From Mangrovitalea sediminis (GTDB lineage Bacteria > Pseudomonadota > Gammaproteobacteria > Pseudomonadales > Oleiphilaceae), in the NCBI RefSeq assembly GCF_002514725.1, contig NZ_NTLB01000001.1, positions 558,001 through 622,000 on the forward strand: a stretch of DNA of 64,000 bases. The letters run 5' to 3'. Positions 38,579 through 50,280 of the stretch are shown here, one piece after another. The first letter of the stretch is position 1. Each line of letters starts with the position of its first letter. A program made the translations under genes and the position numbers. A model generated the notes under the pieces. The model searched no databases and was not told where the DNA came from. It worked only from the letters and a program-made list of their open reading frames with translations.

Positions 38579-38804
38579 GTCATCGAATCCTGCAAGTGGG
38601 TGGGCGGGCCCCTGACAAGGCCAGCGGAATAATAGAGGACAGTAGGGCGCTTAGTTTACACATCGCATCTGGCCTTGTTAACGGCTATCCACCTTGCGCT
38701 TCTTTCATGCACCCATCGCGGAGCTTTTGCCGCCGTCGCTACCTTCTGCTAATTTGCCTGTGATCGTCGCGCATACTGATGGCGCGCCCCAGTTTGAGGA
38801 ATCT

Positions 38805-41304
<2,500 letters not shown>

Positions 41305-41310
41305 CAACGC

Positions 41311-42393
41311 TCAGCCACCACTACCCTTGGCCGGGTAGGCTTTCGCTTTCATGCCCTTGAGGTTCATTTCCAGCCAGCTGCTGACCCGGGAGACGACGTT
41401 GTCGGCAGCGCCGAGTCCGAAGCTGTCGTCCAACGGCAGCCACTGTTGCTGATAGTTGGCAAAGTTAGCCCGTCGTGCAGCGCCCTGGCGGGCATCTGCG
41501 AACGTCAGGGAACGGTCACTGTTGACGATATCCAGGACCGGCATGGCGAATCCGTCGCCCAAGGCCTTACCCAGATTTTTCGCCGCGTCGCCCGTCATGT
41601 CGGCACGCACCCAGACCATCGCCATGCCGGCACGGGGCAGGGTCTTGCTGTTGTCCGCCGCATAATGCGCAATCACGTCAGCACCACGTCCGACACCGAT
41701 CAAGGCAATATTGCCGTAACCGGCTCCCTGCAGATAACTCAGCCCCGCCGCCAGACGCGCTTTCGCCAGTGTCATAAAATCCTTCGCACTACCGGGCATC
41801 GCCTGATCGCCACCCGCCTGGGCGACATCGATAGTAATACCCCCATCCTTTGTGTTCTTGGCGGTGTCTGCCGCTTTATCCTGGGCGCCATTTTGGGTTT
41901 TGTCCGTCTTGCCATCGGCGGCCGCCTTCGCATTGGCCGCCCCGGACACCTTGGCAGGCAGGGACCGGGCCGGGAGGGTTGGCAGGGGCGACGGCGGCAG
42001 ACCGATAGAAAGCGTAAACCAGCCATAATCGGGCAATTTGCGACGCAAGCCTCCCGCCAAACCGCTATCGGCGCTCAGGCCCACATCCGCGATGATCAAC
42101 ACCGCCCCCTGGGGATTACCCGTGGTCTCCGGCAAGGTCAGCCCGACGAACCGGTCCTGACCGGCCGTCAGCCACTGGGCCTGATCGGGAAACTGATCCG
42201 CCAGCACCTGGTCGGCCTGTTGCGGCCCCATCATGTAGCGCTGATCCGACGGGGCGTCGGCAGTATTACCAGCGGCATCCTTGCCCCCAGCGGGAGCCGG
42301 TGACGGTGCCGCAGGGGCGCCCTGGGCCCTGACCGAGACGGCGGCAAGCATCAACACCAACAGCAACCCCGCCCCAAAACGCTGAAAATCCAT
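41311..42393 (-). CDS. DUF3530 family exported protein
   Basis: From ATG 42393 (MDFQRFGAGLLLVLMLAAVS) a 360-residue protein with a signal peptide ending near VRAQG. The body has an alpha/beta-hydrolase-like look (VLIIADVGLSADSGL, YGNIALIGVGRGADVIAHYA) typical of DUF3530. It has no clear catalytic triad. Residues about 158-195 form an Ala/Lys/Asp-rich low-complexity insertion. The function is unknown. It is divergent from rpe. Confidence 0.82.
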   Translation of the reverse strand: MDFQRFGAGLLLVLMLAAVSVRAQGAPAAPSPAPAGGKDAAGNTADAPSDQRYMMGPQQADQVLADQFPDQAQWLTAGQDRFVGLTLPETTGNPQGAVLIIADVGLSADSGLAGGLRRKLPDYGWFTLSIGLPPSPLPTLPARSLPAKVSGAANAKAAADGKTDKTQNGAQDKAADTAKNTKDGGITIDVAQAGGDQAMPGSAKDFMTLAKARLAAGLSYLQGAGYGNIALIGVGRGADVIAHYAADNSKTLPRAGMAMVWVRADMTGDAAKNLGKALGDGFAMPVLDIVNSDRSLTFADARQGAARRANFANYQQQWLPLDDSFGLGAADNVVSRVSSWLEMNLKGMKAKAYPAKGSGG

Positions 42394-42553
42394 CGAAGGC
42401 ACCTTGTCTCTCTCCCACACACCCAGGATACTGGCTCTGGAGCTTCATCACGGGTACGCGATCCCGTCAGCTCTGGTAAACTAGCGACCCTGTAACGGTC
42501 CTGGTCGCCCACGATTGACTTGCGCCGTCTCCGCCGATCCCAAGAGGTTGTAA

Positions 42554-43234
42554 ATGCACAAGCCGATGATTGCCCCGTCCATCCTGTCCGCCGACTTCGC
42601 CCGCCTGGGCGCCGAGGTCGATGCCGTCCTCGAGGCCGGCGCGGATATCGTCCACTTCGACGTCATGGACAATCATTATGTACCCAATCTGACCATTGGG
42701 CCGATGGTTTGTGAAGCCCTGCGTAAGTATGGGGTCAAGGCGCCCATCGACGTCCACCTGATGGTGTCGCCGGTCGACGACCTGATCCGCCAGTTCATCG
42801 ATGCCGGCGCCACCTATATCACCTTCCACCCGGAAGCGTCCCAGCATGTCGACCGTTCCCTGCAACTGATCCGCGACGGCGGCTGCAAGGCTGGCCTGGT
42901 GTTCAATCCGGCCACGTCGCTGAACTACATGGATTACGTGATGGACAAGCTGGACATGGTGCTGCTGATGTCCGTCAACCCCGGTTTCGGCGGCCAGAGT
43001 TTCATCCCCACCGCGCTCGACAAGCTGCGCGAAGCCCGCCGGAAGATCGACGCCAGCGGCAAGGACATCCGGCTGGAAATCGACGGCGGGGTCAAGGTCA
43101 ACAACATCCGCGCCATTGCCGAAGCCGGCGCCGACACCTTCGTCGCAGGCTCTGCCATCTTCGGCGCAGACGACTATGCCGACGTCATCAACCGGATGCA
43201 CGCGGAAATCGCGGCGGCGGGATCCGCCGCATGA
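42554..43234 (+). CDS. rpe: Ribulose-phosphate 3-epimerase
   Basis: Rpe interconverts ribulose-5-phosphate and xylulose-5-phosphate in the pentose phosphate pathway. The 226-residue TIM barrel has [51 protein letters not shown] and IDGGVK with the catalytic Asp residues. AAGAGG precedes the ATG. It overlaps gph by four bases; rpe-gph-trpE is a conserved neighbourhood. Confidence 0.96.
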   Translation: MHKPMIAPSILSADFARLGAEVDAVLEAGADIVHFDVMDNHYVPNLTIGPMVCEALRKYGVKAPIDVHLMVSPVDDLIRQFIDAGATYITFHPEASQHVDRSLQLIRDGGCKAGLVFNPATSLNYMDYVMDKLDMVLLMSVNPGFGGQSFIPTALDKLREARRKIDASGKDIRLEIDGGVKVNNIRAIAEAGADTFVAGSAIFGADDYADVINRMHAEIAAAGSAA

Positions 43235-43917
43235 GTTTACCTGCGTTATTTGGAGACTTACCCAGCGCCGTCCTCTTCGATCTGGACGGCACCCTGGTCG
43301 ACAGCGCCCCGGACCTGGCCCAGGCCATCGATGACATGCTGCGAGCCCTCGGCCGCGCACCGGCCGGTGAGGAACTGGTTCGCAGCTGGGTCGGCAATGG
43401 CGCCACCATGCTGGTGAAACGCGCCCTGGCCGGCACCATGGATGCAGACGCGGTCAACGCGCTGGAAGAAGCCGTCTGGCGACCGGCGCTGGACAAGTTC
43501 TTCGAGGCCTACCACCTCGTCAACGGCCGCCGTACGGTGCCGTATCCGGGGATCGAAAGCTTCCTGCAGACCCTGCACGAGCGGGGCTGCCGACTCGGCG
43601 TAGTGACCAACAAGCCCGCGGCCTTCACCGGGCCCCTGCTGGATTCGCTGGGCCTCACCCATTGGTTCGATGTCGTCGTCAGCGGCGACACCCTGCCGGT
43701 GAAGAAGCCGGACCCGGCGCCGCTGCTGCATGCACTGGCCCGCCTGGACGTCCCGCCCGCCGTGGCCTTGATGGTCGGCGATTCGATCAACGACGTCGAG
43801 GCTGCCCACGCCGCCGGTATGCCGGTGGTCGCCGTGAGTTATGGTTACAATCACGGACACGACATTTCCACGGCGGGAGCGGATATTGTGGTTGATTCGC
43901 TGATGGACCTTTTGTAA
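43231..43917 (+). CDS. gph: Phosphoglycolate phosphatase
   Basis: Gph removes phosphate from 2-phosphoglycolate formed during DNA repair. The 228-residue HAD hydrolase has motif [15 protein letters not shown], motif II VVTNKP, the lysine in [10 protein letters not shown] and motif [14 protein letters not shown]. It is co-translated with rpe. The 270 bp that follow before trpE carry a leader peptide and hairpins. Confidence 0.95.
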   Translation: MSLPALFGDLPSAVLFDLDGTLVDSAPDLAQAIDDMLRALGRAPAGEELVRSWVGNGATMLVKRALAGTMDADAVNALEEAVWRPALDKFFEAYHLVNGRRTVPYPGIESFLQTLHERGCRLGVVTNKPAAFTGPLLDSLGLTHWFDVVVSGDTLPVKKPDPAPLLHALARLDVPPAVALMVGDSINDVEAAHAAGMPVVAVSYGYNHGHDISTAGADIVVDSLMDLL

Positions 43918-43995
43918 CCTACGGCGAATCTTTTCTCTATCGCCGCCCGAGTGGCGGTGGCTGAACCCTTCAAACTGGCTGCGGAGCCCACCCTG

Positions 43996-44076
43996 GTGAC
44001 GGGACTGAAAACGACTGCAACTCGTGGTGTTTGCGTGACGCGCGCAACGCGATGGTGGCGATGGCGTAACGGCTGA
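43996..44076 (+). CDS. trp leader peptide (26 aa)
   Basis: A GTG at 43996, nine bases after GGAG, opens a 26-codon ORF ending TRWWRWRNG: three Trp codons in four residues. An in-frame GTG at 44035 would give 13 residues, close to E. coli TrpL. The stop codon lies inside the first hairpin arm (44071-44076), and trpE begins 110 bp later. Attenuation of trpE by a leader peptide is established in Pseudomonas putida, so this is very likely the equivalent. Confidence 0.7.
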   Translation: MTGLKTTATRGVCVTRATRWWRWRNG

Positions 44077-44172
44077 ATCGCTCAGCCTCCGTCAGCCCGC
44101 ACCCGGGCGATGGAACGACATCGTGGCCGCCGACAAGGTAACAGAAGGCGGCCAGACTACGGTCAGTCTTTT
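44071..44172 (+). promoter_or_regulatory. Candidate trpE attenuator hairpins
   Basis: Three hairpins follow the Trp codons: GGCTGA/TCAGCC (44071-44087, 5-base loop), GGCCGCC/GGCGGCC (44125-44153) and AGACT/AGTCT (44154-44169) followed by TTT. The last is a weak intrinsic-terminator-like element ending 15 bp before the trpE ATG. The first hairpin begins in the leader stop codon, so ribosome position would affect it. Confidence 0.5.
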
Positions 44173-44186
44173 CAGGAAATTCCGAC

Positions 44187-45683
44187 ATGACACCCGAACA
44201 GTTTGCCGCGTATGCCCAACAGGGCTATAACCGTGTTCCCGTTTTCCGTGAAGTTCTCGCGGACCTCGACACCCCTCTGAGCACCTACCTCAAACTTGCC
44301 AATGGCCCCTATTCCTATTTGCTGGAATCCGTGACCGGCGGCGAGAAGTGGGGCCGCTATTCGATGATCGGTCTGCCGACCCGCAACCGGGTGGTGGTCA
44401 ACGATCATCAGGTCAGCCTGATCCTCAATGACGAGGCAGTGGAAAACACGACGGTGGAAGACCCGCTGGCCTGGATCGAAGCATTCCAGACCCGCTACAA
44501 GGTCGCCCCGGTGCCCGGCCTGCCCCGCTTCACCGGCGGCCTGGTCGGCTACTTCGGTTACGACACCGTGCGCTACGTGGAAAAGCGCCTGGCTCGCTGC
44601 CCAAACCCGGACACCATCGGCACGCCGGATATCCTGCTGACCATCTCTGAAGAGGTGGTGGTGTTCGATAACCTCGCCGGCAAACTCTACCCCATTGTCC
44701 TGGTCGATCCATCCCGTGAAGGCGCCTTCGAAGCCGCACATAACCGTCTCGACCAGTTGATCGATCAGCTACGCCAGCCGACACCGGTCCACCGCCCACT
44801 GGATATGAGCGCCGTACCGTTGCAGGACCGCTCCTTCCAGTCCACCTTTACCAAGGAGGATTACCAGGACGCGGTGAACAAGGTGAAGGAATACATCGCA
44901 GCAGGCGACTGCATGCAGGTAGTGCCGTCCCAGCGCATGTCGATCCCGTTCAAGCCGGAACCGATCGACCTCTATCGCGCCCTGCGCTGCTTCAACCCGG
45001 CGCCCTATATGTACTTCTTCAACCTTGGCGACTTCCACGTGGTCGGTTCCTCGCCGGAAGTACTGGCCCGTGTCGAAGACGGCATCGTCACCGTGCGCCC
45101 CATCGCCGGCACCCGCCCGCGCGGCGCCACCGAAGCCGAAGACATCGCCTTTGAAGAAGACCTGCTCGCCGATCCCAAGGAACTGGCCGAGCACCTGATG
45201 CTGATCGACCTGGGCCGCAATGACGTCGGCCGCGTCTCCGACATCGGCTCGGTGGAAGTCACCGAAAGCATGGTGATCGAGCGCTACTCCCACGTCATGC
45301 ATATCGTGTCCAACGTCATCGGCCACATGAAGTCCGATCTCACCGCCCTGCAGGCCCTGCGAGCAATCCTGCCCGCCGGCACGCTCTCTGGCGCGCCCAA
45401 GATCCGGGCCATGGAAATCATCGACGAACTGGAGCCGGTCAAGCGCGGCATCTACGGCGGCGCGGTAGGCTACCTGGCGTGGAACGGCAACATGGATACG
45501 GCCATCGCCATCCGTACCGCCGTGATCAAGAACGGCGAACTGCACGTGCAGGCCGGTGGCGGTATCGTCGCCGACTCGGTGCCCGAACTCGAGTGGGAAG
45601 AAACCCTCAACAAACGCCGCGCCATGTTCCGGGCCGTTGCCCTGGCAGAACGTGGACTCGATGACGCACACCGGGAGCACTGA
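44187..45683 (+). CDS. trpE: Anthranilate synthase component I
   Basis: TrpE makes anthranilate from chorismate using ammonia from TrpG, the first committed step of tryptophan synthesis. The 498 residues include the Trp-feedback motif LLES in [20 protein letters not shown] and catalytic segments [42 protein letters not shown] and [17 protein letters not shown] precedes the ATG. trpG follows after one base, so the TrpE-TrpG subunits are co-expressed, unlike in P. aeruginosa where trpE and trpGDC are apart. Confidence 0.97.
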   Translation: MTPEQFAAYAQQGYNRVPVFREVLADLDTPLSTYLKLANGPYSYLLESVTGGEKWGRYSMIGLPTRNRVVVNDHQVSLILNDEAVENTTVEDPLAWIEAFQTRYKVAPVPGLPRFTGGLVGYFGYDTVRYVEKRLARCPNPDTIGTPDILLTISEEVVVFDNLAGKLYPIVLVDPSREGAFEAAHNRLDQLIDQLRQPTPVHRPLDMSAVPLQDRSFQSTFTKEDYQDAVNKVKEYIAAGDCMQVVPSQRMSIPFKPEPIDLYRALRCFNPAPYMYFFNLGDFHVVGSSPEVLARVEDGIVTVRPIAGTRPRGATEAEDIAFEEDLLADPKELAEHLMLIDLGRNDVGRVSDIGSVEVTESMVIERYSHVMHIVSNVIGHMKSDLTALQALRAILPAGTLSGAPKIRAMEIIDELEPVKRGIYGGAVGYLAWNGNMDTAIAIRTAVIKNGELHVQAGGGIVADSVPELEWEETLNKRRAMFRAVALAERGLDDAHREH

Positions 45684-45684
45684 C

Positions 45685-46290
45685 ATGTTGCTGATGATCG
45701 ATAACTACGACTCTTTTACCTACAACGTGGTGCAGTATCTCGGCGAACTGGGTGCGGACGTGCGCGTCTACCGTAACGACGAGATCAGCATCGACGAGAT
45801 CGAGCGCCTGGCGCCGGAACGGCTGGTGGTTTCCCCCGGCCCCTGTACCCCAAATGAAGCGGGTATTTCCATGGACGCCATCCGCCACTTTGCCGGCAAG
45901 CTGCCCATCCTCGGCATCTGCCTGGGCCACCAGTCCATCGGCCAGGTGTTCGGCGGCCATGTGATCCGCGCCGGACAGGTCATGCACGGCAAGACCTCCA
46001 TGATCCATCACACCAACCAGGGCGTGTTCGCCGGGCTGGACAATCCGTTCCGGGCCACCCGCTATCATTCGCTGGTAATCGACAAGACCCGTCTGCCCGA
46101 CTGCCTGGAAGTTACCGCCTGGACCGAAAATCCCGACGGCGGCGTCGAGGAGATCATGGGTGTGCGGCACAAGACCTTCGCCATCGAAGGCGTGCAGTTC
46201 CATCCCGAATCGATCATGACCGCCCAGGGCCATGACCTGCTGCGCAACTTCCTGCAACTGCCCCCGGTCGGCACCCGCCCGGCGCCTTGA
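45685..46290 (+). CDS. trpG: Anthranilate synthase component II (glutamine amidotransferase)
   Basis: From ATG 45685 ([20 protein letters not shown]), preceded by GGGAG, the protein has 201 residues. It is a class I amidotransferase with the nucleophile Cys in [16 protein letters not shown], the oxyanion region [12 protein letters not shown] and the His/Glu in FHPESIMT. It supplies NH3 to TrpE. trpD begins 12 bases after its stop. Confidence 0.97.
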   Translation: MLLMIDNYDSFTYNVVQYLGELGADVRVYRNDEISIDEIERLAPERLVVSPGPCTPNEAGISMDAIRHFAGKLPILGICLGHQSIGQVFGGHVIRAGQVMHGKTSMIHHTNQGVFAGLDNPFRATRYHSLVIDKTRLPDCLEVTAWTENPDGGVEEIMGVRHKTFAIEGVQFHPESIMTAQGHDLLRNFLQLPPVGTRPAP

Positions 46291-46301
46291 GGAGACATGC
46301 C

Positions 46302-47339
46302 ATGGACATGAAAACCGCACTGGCCCGCGTGGTCGATCACCTGGACCTCACCACCGACGAAATGAAAGCCGTCATGCGCACCATCATGAGCGGCGAGGCC
46401 ACCGACGCCCAGATCGGCGGCTTCCTGGTCGGCCTGCGCATGAAGAGTGAAAGCATCGATGAGATCGTCGGCGCCACCGAAGTCATGCGCGAACTGGCCA
46501 CGCCGGTACACGCCACCGCCACGCCGATGGTCGATATCGTCGGCACCGGCGGCGACGGCGCCAACCTGTTCAACGTGTCCTCCGCCTCGTCCTTTGTGGT
46601 CGCGGCCGCCGGTGGCCATGTCGCCAAGCATGGCAACCGCTCCGTCTCCTCCAAGAGCGGCAGCGCGGACCTGCTGGAAGCTGCCGGTATCAAGCTGGAC
46701 CTGAAACCCGACGCCATCGCCCGCTGCATCGACGAGATCGGCGTGGGTTTTATGTTCGCGCCAGCGCATCACGGCGCGATGAAACACGCTATCGGTCCGC
46801 GCAAGGAACTGGGGATGCGCACCCTGTTCAACATTCTCGGCCCGCTGACTAACCCCGCCGGGGTCCGCCACCAACTGGTCGGCGTGTTCAGCGCCAAGCT
46901 GTGCCGGCCGGTGGCCGAAGTACTGAAGCGCCTGGGCAGCGAACACATCCTGGTCGTCCACTCCAACGACGGCCTCGACGAAATCAGCCTGGCCAACCGC
47001 ACTCACGTGGCCGAGCTCAAGAATGGCGAGATCCGGGAATACGACATCGTGCCGGAAGACTTCGGCATCCACAGCCAGAGTCTGGTCGGCCTGTCCGTGG
47101 AAGGCTCGGCAGAATCCCTGGACCTGATCCGCGGCGCCCTCGGCAAGGACCACAGCGAACGGGCAAACAAGGCCCGTGACATCATCGTCCTCAACGCCGG
47201 TGCGGCCATCTACGCCGCCGATATCGCCCAAACCCTGCAGGAAGGCATCGACATGGCCGCCGACGCCATCGGCAGTGGCCTCGCCCTGGGAAAAATGCAG
47301 GAACTCGCCGACTTCACACGCTGCTTCGACGCGGAATAG
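46302..47339 (+). CDS. trpD: Anthranilate phosphoribosyltransferase
   Basis: TrpD transfers phosphoribosyl from PRPP to anthranilate. ATG 46302 ([16 protein letters not shown]) has GGAG at 46291-46294; a TTG upstream is unlikely and ATG 46308 is an alternative. The 345-residue protein shows the PRPP motif [39 protein letters not shown] and [11 protein letters not shown]. It is part of trpE-G-D-C. Confidence 0.97.
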   Translation: MDMKTALARVVDHLDLTTDEMKAVMRTIMSGEATDAQIGGFLVGLRMKSESIDEIVGATEVMRELATPVHATATPMVDIVGTGGDGANLFNVSSASSFVVAAAGGHVAKHGNRSVSSKSGSADLLEAAGIKLDLKPDAIARCIDEIGVGFMFAPAHHGAMKHAIGPRKELGMRTLFNILGPLTNPAGVRHQLVGVFSAKLCRPVAEVLKRLGSEHILVVHSNDGLDEISLANRTHVAELKNGEIREYDIVPEDFGIHSQSLVGLSVEGSAESLDLIRGALGKDHSERANKARDIIVLNAGAAIYAADIAQTLQEGIDMAADAIGSGLALGKMQELADFTRCFDAE

Positions 47340-47343
47340 ATTC

Positions 47344-48153
47344 ATGAGCACAAACGACCAGATCCCCACCATCCTGCGCAAGATCGTTGCCCGCAAGCAC
47401 GAGGAAGTCGCCGACCGCCAGCGCCTGCTCTCCCTCGCCGACGTCAAGGCTCGCGCCCTGGAACAGGCACCGACCCGAGGCTTCGCCGATGCCCTGCGCC
47501 GCCGCGTCCAACAAAAGCAGCCCGCCGTCATCGCCGAAGTGAAGAAGGCCTCCCCGAGCAAAGGCGTCCTGCGTGATCCCTTCCATCCGGCCGAGATTGC
47601 CAAGAGCTACGCCGCTGGTGGCGCCGCCTGCCTGTCCGTCCTCACCGACCGGGACTTCTTCCAGGGCTGCGAAGAATACCTCCGCGAAGCCCGCGCCGCC
47701 TGCGACCTGCCGGTGATCCGCAAGGACTTCATGGTCGACCCGTACCAGATCCACGAAAGCCGCATGATCGGCGCCGACTGCATCCTCCTCATCGCCGCCT
47801 GCCTGACCAAAGACCAGATGCAGGAATTCACCGGCATCGCCAAGGAGCATGGGCTCGATGTACTGGTGGAAGTGCACAACGCCGAAGAGCTGGAAGATGC
47901 CCTGACGCTGGACACGCCGCTGGTGGGAATCAACAACCGCGACCTGCATACGTTTGAGGTGTCATTGGAGACGACCTGGAAACTGCATGAGCGGATTCCG
48001 GGGGACCGCATAACCGTTACTGAAAGCGGCATCCTGACTCGCGACGACGTTGTGGCGATGGAAGCTCATGGGATTTATGGCTTCCTTGTCGGGGAGTCGT
48101 TTATGCGGGCGGAGGAGCCTGGGGAGAAGTTGAGGGAGATGTTTTTTTCCTGA
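47344..48153 (+). CDS. trpC: Indole-3-glycerol phosphate synthase
   Basis: TrpC closes the indole ring from CdRP. From ATG 47344 ([18 protein letters not shown]) it has 269 residues. TIM-barrel motifs are [64 protein letters not shown] and [11 protein letters not shown]. It is monofunctional: no TrpF domain is fused. A terminator-like structure at 48284-48319 ends the operon, and the accessory island starts after it. Confidence 0.97.
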   Translation: MSTNDQIPTILRKIVARKHEEVADRQRLLSLADVKARALEQAPTRGFADALRRRVQQKQPAVIAEVKKASPSKGVLRDPFHPAEIAKSYAAGGAACLSVLTDRDFFQGCEEYLREARAACDLPVIRKDFMVDPYQIHESRMIGADCILLIAACLTKDQMQEFTGIAKEHGLDVLVEVHNAEELEDALTLDTPLVGINNRDLHTFEVSLETTWKLHERIPGDRITVTESGILTRDDVVAMEAHGIYGFLVGESFMRAEEPGEKLREMFFS

Positions 48154-48496
48154 GCCACCTGCGAACCCGTTAACCGCTACCCTACTGACGAGGCTTGGCC
48201 AGTGACGCCGGGCCCTGTTCCTACCTGCCCCAACTGCACTTCATCGCCACAAATCGCCCCTCCAACAATGCTCTAACTCAAAACACGCCCGGCGGCATGT
48301 AGCCGCTATACCGGGTTTTGTGTAAGGTGTTATTCAATGTGCAAAAACGAGAAGTCTCGCGAATACGTTGGGGCTGGCTTGAACATGCCATAACCGATTG
48401 TTTTATTGATAAATTCAGGTAAAGCCGAAAGATACGATGTGCGGACTTATCTAGAAGTCACTCTTTTGCAATATCGCGGACGGCGGTCTAATCACT
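48154..48496. other. Gene-free border between the trp operon and the accessory island
   Basis: No gene is visible. GC falls towards the right. The only clear structure is the terminator at 48284-48319. The right end abuts the GTTAGAT core site of the TIR cassette. No attC-like palindrome and no integrase gene are seen on this side. Confidence 0.5.
48284..48319 (+). terminator. Probable trp operon terminator
   Basis: Nested stems CCCG/CGGG (outer, 48288-48291 with 48312-48315) and GCGGC/GCCGC (inner, around ATGTA) are followed by TTTT. It lies about 130 bp after the trpC stop. Confidence 0.55.
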
Positions 48497-48509
48497 GTTA
48501 GATTTTTAG

Positions 48510-49448
48510 GTGAGTCAATCGGAAGGAGATATTTTGTTTAACTTATTGATTTCTCAAGGTCCAGAAAGCTGGATGAACTCTCCTTTCGAGCTGGAAAGAA
48601 GCCGGGTGGCCATTGAGTACACCGCTGACGAGATTAGTGAACGATATAAGTTCCTAGACGACAAGGCTATTGAAGAGCTAAAAAGCTTCCCCTCATTATT
48701 TGTCGCTGAAAATGAGCAGGTGGAGTCGCGAGTAGGGTATATAACCAATGTACGCTTGAGGCAATCCACAGTAGTTTTCGACTTTGAAATAGATACAATT
48801 TTGCCCAGTTTGCCTATCGGTGCGATTGAGGCCTTGCGTGTTGATTTTGATCTTGGCCGATGGGAGTTGGGGAGAACGCATTGGGCCATTAAAGATGAGC
48901 CACTATTCGACATACTGGTCCGCAAGGGATATTTCACGCCCCAACAAGTGGAGGCTTCTCAAGCATTGAAGGATAGAGTGGCAAGTCAGCCACCTATAAT
49001 TCCTACGGCCCCGGGCGAGTTCAACGCTTCTCAGGTTTTTATTGTCCATGGACACGATGAAATCACCAAATTGGAAATGAAGGACTTCGTTGCTGAGCTT
49101 GGATTGGAGCCAATCATACTTCATATGCAGGCCAGCTCGAGTCGGACAATAATAGAAAAAATTGAGTACTACTCAAATGTTGGTTTTGGAATCGTTTTGT
49201 ACACCCCATGCGATATTGGAGCCAAGGCTGGTCAACCCAATGGCCGGTATCGAGCGCGGCAAAATGTTGTTTTTGAGCATGGTTTTCTTATCGGGAAACT
49301 TGGTCGTCCTCGCGTCGCCGCTCTAGTCAAAGGCAATGTCGAGACTCCAAACGATATTAGCGGTATGGTTTACATATCGATGGATGAGCAAGGTGCTTGG
49401 AAACAAGAGCTTATAAAAGACCTCCAAGCCGCTGGGTACCAGGTTTGA
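48510..49448 (+). CDS. TIR-like (CAP12/PCTIR-type) nucleotide-binding domain protein
   Basis: The GTG start at 48510 gives 312 residues. Residues 176-312 match the CAP12/Pycsar-type TIR domain (PF10137), including VFIVHGHDEITKLEMKDFVA, SSSRTIIEKIEYY with the candidate catalytic Glu (E216 or E219), and NVVFEHGFLIGKLGRPRVAA. Such domains cleave NAD+ in CBASS and Pycsar antiphage systems. Residues 1-165 form a separate alpha/beta domain with FPSLFVAENEQVESRVGYIT that I do not recognise. No cyclase gene is adjacent. GC is well below the chromosome, consistent with transfer. Confidence 0.85.
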   Translation: MSQSEGDILFNLLISQGPESWMNSPFELERSRVAIEYTADEISERYKFLDDKAIEELKSFPSLFVAENEQVESRVGYITNVRLRQSTVVFDFEIDTILPSLPIGAIEALRVDFDLGRWELGRTHWAIKDEPLFDILVRKGYFTPQQVEASQALKDRVASQPPIIPTAPGEFNASQVFIVHGHDEITKLEMKDFVAELGLEPIILHMQASSSRTIIEKIEYYSNVGFGIVLYTPCDIGAKAGQPNGRYRARQNVVFEHGFLIGKLGRPRVAALVKGNVETPNDISGMVYISMDEQGAWKQELIKDLQAAGYQV

Positions 49449-49454
49449 GCGAAA

Positions 49455-49531
49455 ATCTAACCAAACCATGCACCGGATGCCAAAACCTTCGCTTCGCTGC
49501 GGCTTTGCCACCGGTGATGGCTGGCTTTAAG
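49455..49531 (+). repeat. attC-like recombination site
   Basis: An imperfect palindrome starts with ATCTAAC. Outer arms are CCAAACCATGCACCGG (49461-49476) and CCGGTGATGGCTGG (49511-49524), which pair with a few unpaired bases as attC sites do. The centre contains the CTTCGCTTCGCTGCGG-type spacer often seen in attC. The final core, expected as GTTRRRY, reads CTTTAAG, so the right half-site is degenerate or belongs to host sequence. Confidence 0.65.
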
Positions 49532-49610
49532 AGGTGCTTGGAGGCAAATCGTGCCATTAAAAAATGGCTGACGACAGAGGGTATGACAACAAGATTAGGA
49601 TAAAGCTAAA

Positions 49611-50246
49611 ATGCTTAATATGAATTGGAAGGACTGGTTGCCGCAATCTGTTGCTATATTTACTGTTTTCGCTGGAATGATGACTAGACAGCCTTACGAA
49701 TATTACCAATTTATTAGATGGTCTTGCTTAATTTCTTTTGGTTATTTGACAATAAGAAACCTTGAATATGATAGTAATTTATTTGCGCTGGCATTTGCAT
49801 TATTAGCTGCGGTTTACAACCCAATTGTTCAAGTTCACCTCCATCGACCAGTTTGGGTCGTCGTAAATTCAGCGACTATAATTATCGCCGTTTATTCTAT
49901 TTTTTATAAAAAAATTAATGAAGGAAAATATACATCGCGGGCCACCAACAGGATATTTTCAGCACTATCTATTACAATGATTGGATCATTAATCTTAGGC
50001 TGGAGATTGCCGCAAATAATACGGTCTCAAGACTGGATCGCTCTGCTGACCGGAATTTTCTTTGCCTATGTGGTTTTGTCGATTGCTTGGTGGTATTTGA
50101 GGTCGTTAAGAGATGTGCCTTCTTCTGAATGGTACGGCTCACAGTTCACTTTGGGGCGCTGCTGTTATTGCGATAGCGAAAATGTTTCGCTCGAGAACGG
50201 TATCATGACCTGCGAGAGCTGTGGCGCTGGGTTGTATTCGAACTGA
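49611..50246 (+). CDS. Membrane protein with C-terminal zinc ribbon
   Basis: The 211-residue protein starts with YEYYQFIRWSCLISFGYLTI, typical of small DUF6804-like membrane domains. It has about five to six hydrophobic segments up to residue 165. The C-terminal tail carries two CxxC knuckles (CCYCDSENV and CESCGAG), which probably bind zinc. GC is around 40 percent, far below the chromosome, so it was probably acquired. It follows the TIR cassette but has no attC site of its own. No function is assigned. Confidence 0.7.
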   Translation: MLNMNWKDWLPQSVAIFTVFAGMMTRQPYEYYQFIRWSCLISFGYLTIRNLEYDSNLFALAFALLAAVYNPIVQVHLHRPVWVVVNSATIIIAVYSIFYKKINEGKYTSRATNRIFSALSITMIGSLILGWRLPQIIRSQDWIALLTGIFFAYVVLSIAWWYLRSLRDVPSSEWYGSQFTLGRCCYCDSENVSLENGIMTCESCGAGLYSN

Positions 50247-50280
50247 TGTGAACCCGAGATCGCTAGATTAAAGGGGTCAG

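Larger units (their letters stand above)
48497..49531 (+). mobile_element. Integron-type gene cassette carrying a TIR-domain gene
   Basis: The left boundary is GTTAGAT (48497-48503), matching the core site GTTRRRY. The TIR gene starts seven bases later. At the right, ATCTAAC (49455-49461) matches RYYYAAC and is the exact reverse complement of the left core. It begins a 77-bp imperfect palindrome. A 5' core complementary to the cassette's own inverse core is the diagnostic layout of an integrated cassette. No attI, integrase or neighbouring attC was found, so it may be a single insertion at a secondary site. Confidence 0.7.

Noticed and set aside
43951-43998. Another Trp-rich frame (WRWLNPSNWLRSPPW) before trpE
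   Set aside because: No ATG, GTG or TTG precedes it after the upstream in-frame stop. The frame ending WWRW has a start and a Shine-Dalgarno sequence.
46065-47603. 512-codon ORF antisense to trpD and trpC
   Set aside because: It is a shadow of two certain trp genes, with no domain match.
48284-48340. A second attC site left of the TIR cassette
   Set aside because: The palindrome lacks matching GTTRRRY/RYYYAAC cores and ends in TTTT after trpC, so it is better read as the trp terminator.
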